From NCBI RefSeq assembly GCF_032999765.1, contig NZ_CP136051.1, positions 2,704,417 to 2,768,416 on the forward strand: a DNA stretch of 64,000 bases, read 5' to 3'. The position numbers were made by a program, and so were the translations under genes. Positions within the stretch are counted from its first letter, which is position 1. The number at the start of each line of letters is the position of its first letter. Source of the DNA: Imperialibacter roseus. Its GTDB lineage: Bacteria; Bacteroidota; Bacteroidia; Cytophagales; Cyclobacteriaceae. The notes under the pieces are model-generated. The model did not search any database, had not been told where the DNA came from, and was given only the letters and a program-made list of their open reading frames with translations. Below are positions 63,339 through 64,000 of this stretch, piece after piece.

Positions 63339-64000
63339 ATGAAGCCCTTAAAAGACATCATCACCCAAATTGAACTCCACTTGATTGAAGGAATCAAAAA
63401 GTGCTTTCAAGAAGGAGCCAGCCCTAACGACCTTTTCCGGGATGAACCCCTCATCTACGAGCTCACAAGCGAATATACCCGAAGTCCCCGGTTCAAAGCA
63501 TGCGTGCAGGCCTTTGTTGATGCCGGGCTGGTCTTCGAAGACAAGGCATTACTGGCTGTTCTGCTCGATGATGCCGAGACACTTGCCAGTGAGGTAGCGA
63601 CCCAACCTGCATTGATTTCTAAAAAGTATAGTCTGAGGTGTGCCTATACCCCTCTTTTTGAAGCCACACTTCTTCATGTCTGCGCCGAGTTCAATCATGT
63701 GGCATGCGCTGGTGTGCTGGTTGAGAATGGCGCTGACGTCAATGCTAAAGCCGGCGTTGATAAGCATGGCTTTGGCGGACAGACGCCCATATTCCACACG
63801 GTGAATCAGAACAATAACCAATCCGCTGAGATGCTCGACTTTTGTCTTGAAAACGGTGCCGATTTGCATATTACCTTGCAGGGCATCATCTGGGGAAAAG
63901 GCTACCCCTGGGAAACACTTATTCCTTCGGTCAATCCGATCAGCTATGCGATGATGGGCCTCCTTCCCCAAATGCACCGAGACGAAACCACCACATCGGC
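63339..64000 (+). CDS. Ankyrin-repeat protein (3' end outside window)
   Basis: ATG at 63339 opens a frame that continues to the window edge (about 220 codons visible). It contains ankyrin-type words: ACAGVLVENGADVNAKAG, GQTPIFHTV and MLDFCLENGADLHI. The N-terminal about 100 residues (MKPLKDIITQIE, CFQEGASPND) look like a divergent first repeat. Probably a protein-binding role. It follows the methyltransferase gene closely. Confidence 0.75.
   Translation, partial: MKPLKDIITQIELHLIEGIKKCFQEGASPNDLFRDEPLIYELTSEYTRSPRFKACVQAFVDAGLVFEDKALLAVLLDDAETLASEVATQPALISKKYSLRCAYTPLFEATLLHVCAEFNHVACAGVLVENGADVNAKAGVDKHGFGGQTPIFHTVNQNNNQSAEMLDFCLENGADLHITLQGIIWGKGYPWETLIPSVNPISYAMMGLLPQMHRDETTTS

Overview
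The window is chromosomal DNA from a member of the Bacteroidota, most likely Cytophagales. The signs are a subtilase with a type IX secretion C-terminal sorting domain, a TonB-dependent receptor with a carboxypeptidase-like N-terminal domain, a DUF4249 lipoprotein, HU-like proteins of the Bacteroidota HIG type, a CASTOR/POLLUX-type channel, many lipoproteins, and starts with weak or absent Shine-Dalgarno sequences. The genus cannot be named from the sequence alone. No rRNA gene, intact tRNA gene, CRISPR array, integrase or transposase was seen.

Region by region. (1) 1-4371: end of a large RND-type exporter fused in frame to an ABC ATPase, followed by an overlapping ABC-2 type permease gene. 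(2) 4384-11872: an AT-rich five-gene operon on the minus strand, read hsdS - ptuA-like ATPase - ptuB-like HNH nuclease - PD-(D/E)XK protein - hsdM. It has the methylase and specificity genes of a type I restriction system but no HsdR translocase in this window. A Septu-like pair and a second nuclease sit where the restriction subunit would be expected. This is the best candidate for an undescribed defence system. (3) 11873-13640: a gene remnant, a DUF6794-type gene starting at a G tract, a tRNA-like scrap, a strong terminator, and an HU-like gene whose start lies in a hairpin repeat. (4) 14028-22158: accessory genes on the minus strand. They comprise a five-gene radical-SAM cluster, a TPR histidine kinase with its LuxR-type regulator, and a three-gene cassette with a trypsin-like protease. 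A second copy of the hairpin repeat lies just beyond at 22260-22305, so two copies bracket this region. (5) 22563-32706: DUF4249 lipoprotein, TtcA, small membrane proteins, a Crp-type regulator, a PQQ-type beta-propeller protein and a divergent HTH-membrane protein, and a CASTOR/POLLUX channel. (6) 32878-41128: secreted glycan-related enzymes and a large sortilin-like beta-propeller protein. (7) 41168-53688: DEAD-box helicase, a second-type DnaE polymerase behind tandem operator-like repeats, TPR protein, GyrA, outer-membrane protein, FKBP isomerase lipoprotein and small hypotheticals. (8) 53820-64000: COG3014 lipoprotein with LpoB-like lipoprotein, TonB-dependent receptor, Rpe, T9SS subtilase, a lipoprotein, MnmA, a methyltransferase and a truncated ankyrin-repeat gene.

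How the parts work together. Most of the right half is ordinary chromosome. The 4384-22158 stretch is the accessory part. In the defence operon, HsdM and HsdS would methylate host DNA at a sequence set by HsdS. PtuAB and the PD-(D/E)XK protein would act on unmodified or invading DNA, or respond when the methylase is blocked. All five genes overlap or abut by 1-5 bases, so they are almost certainly co-translated.
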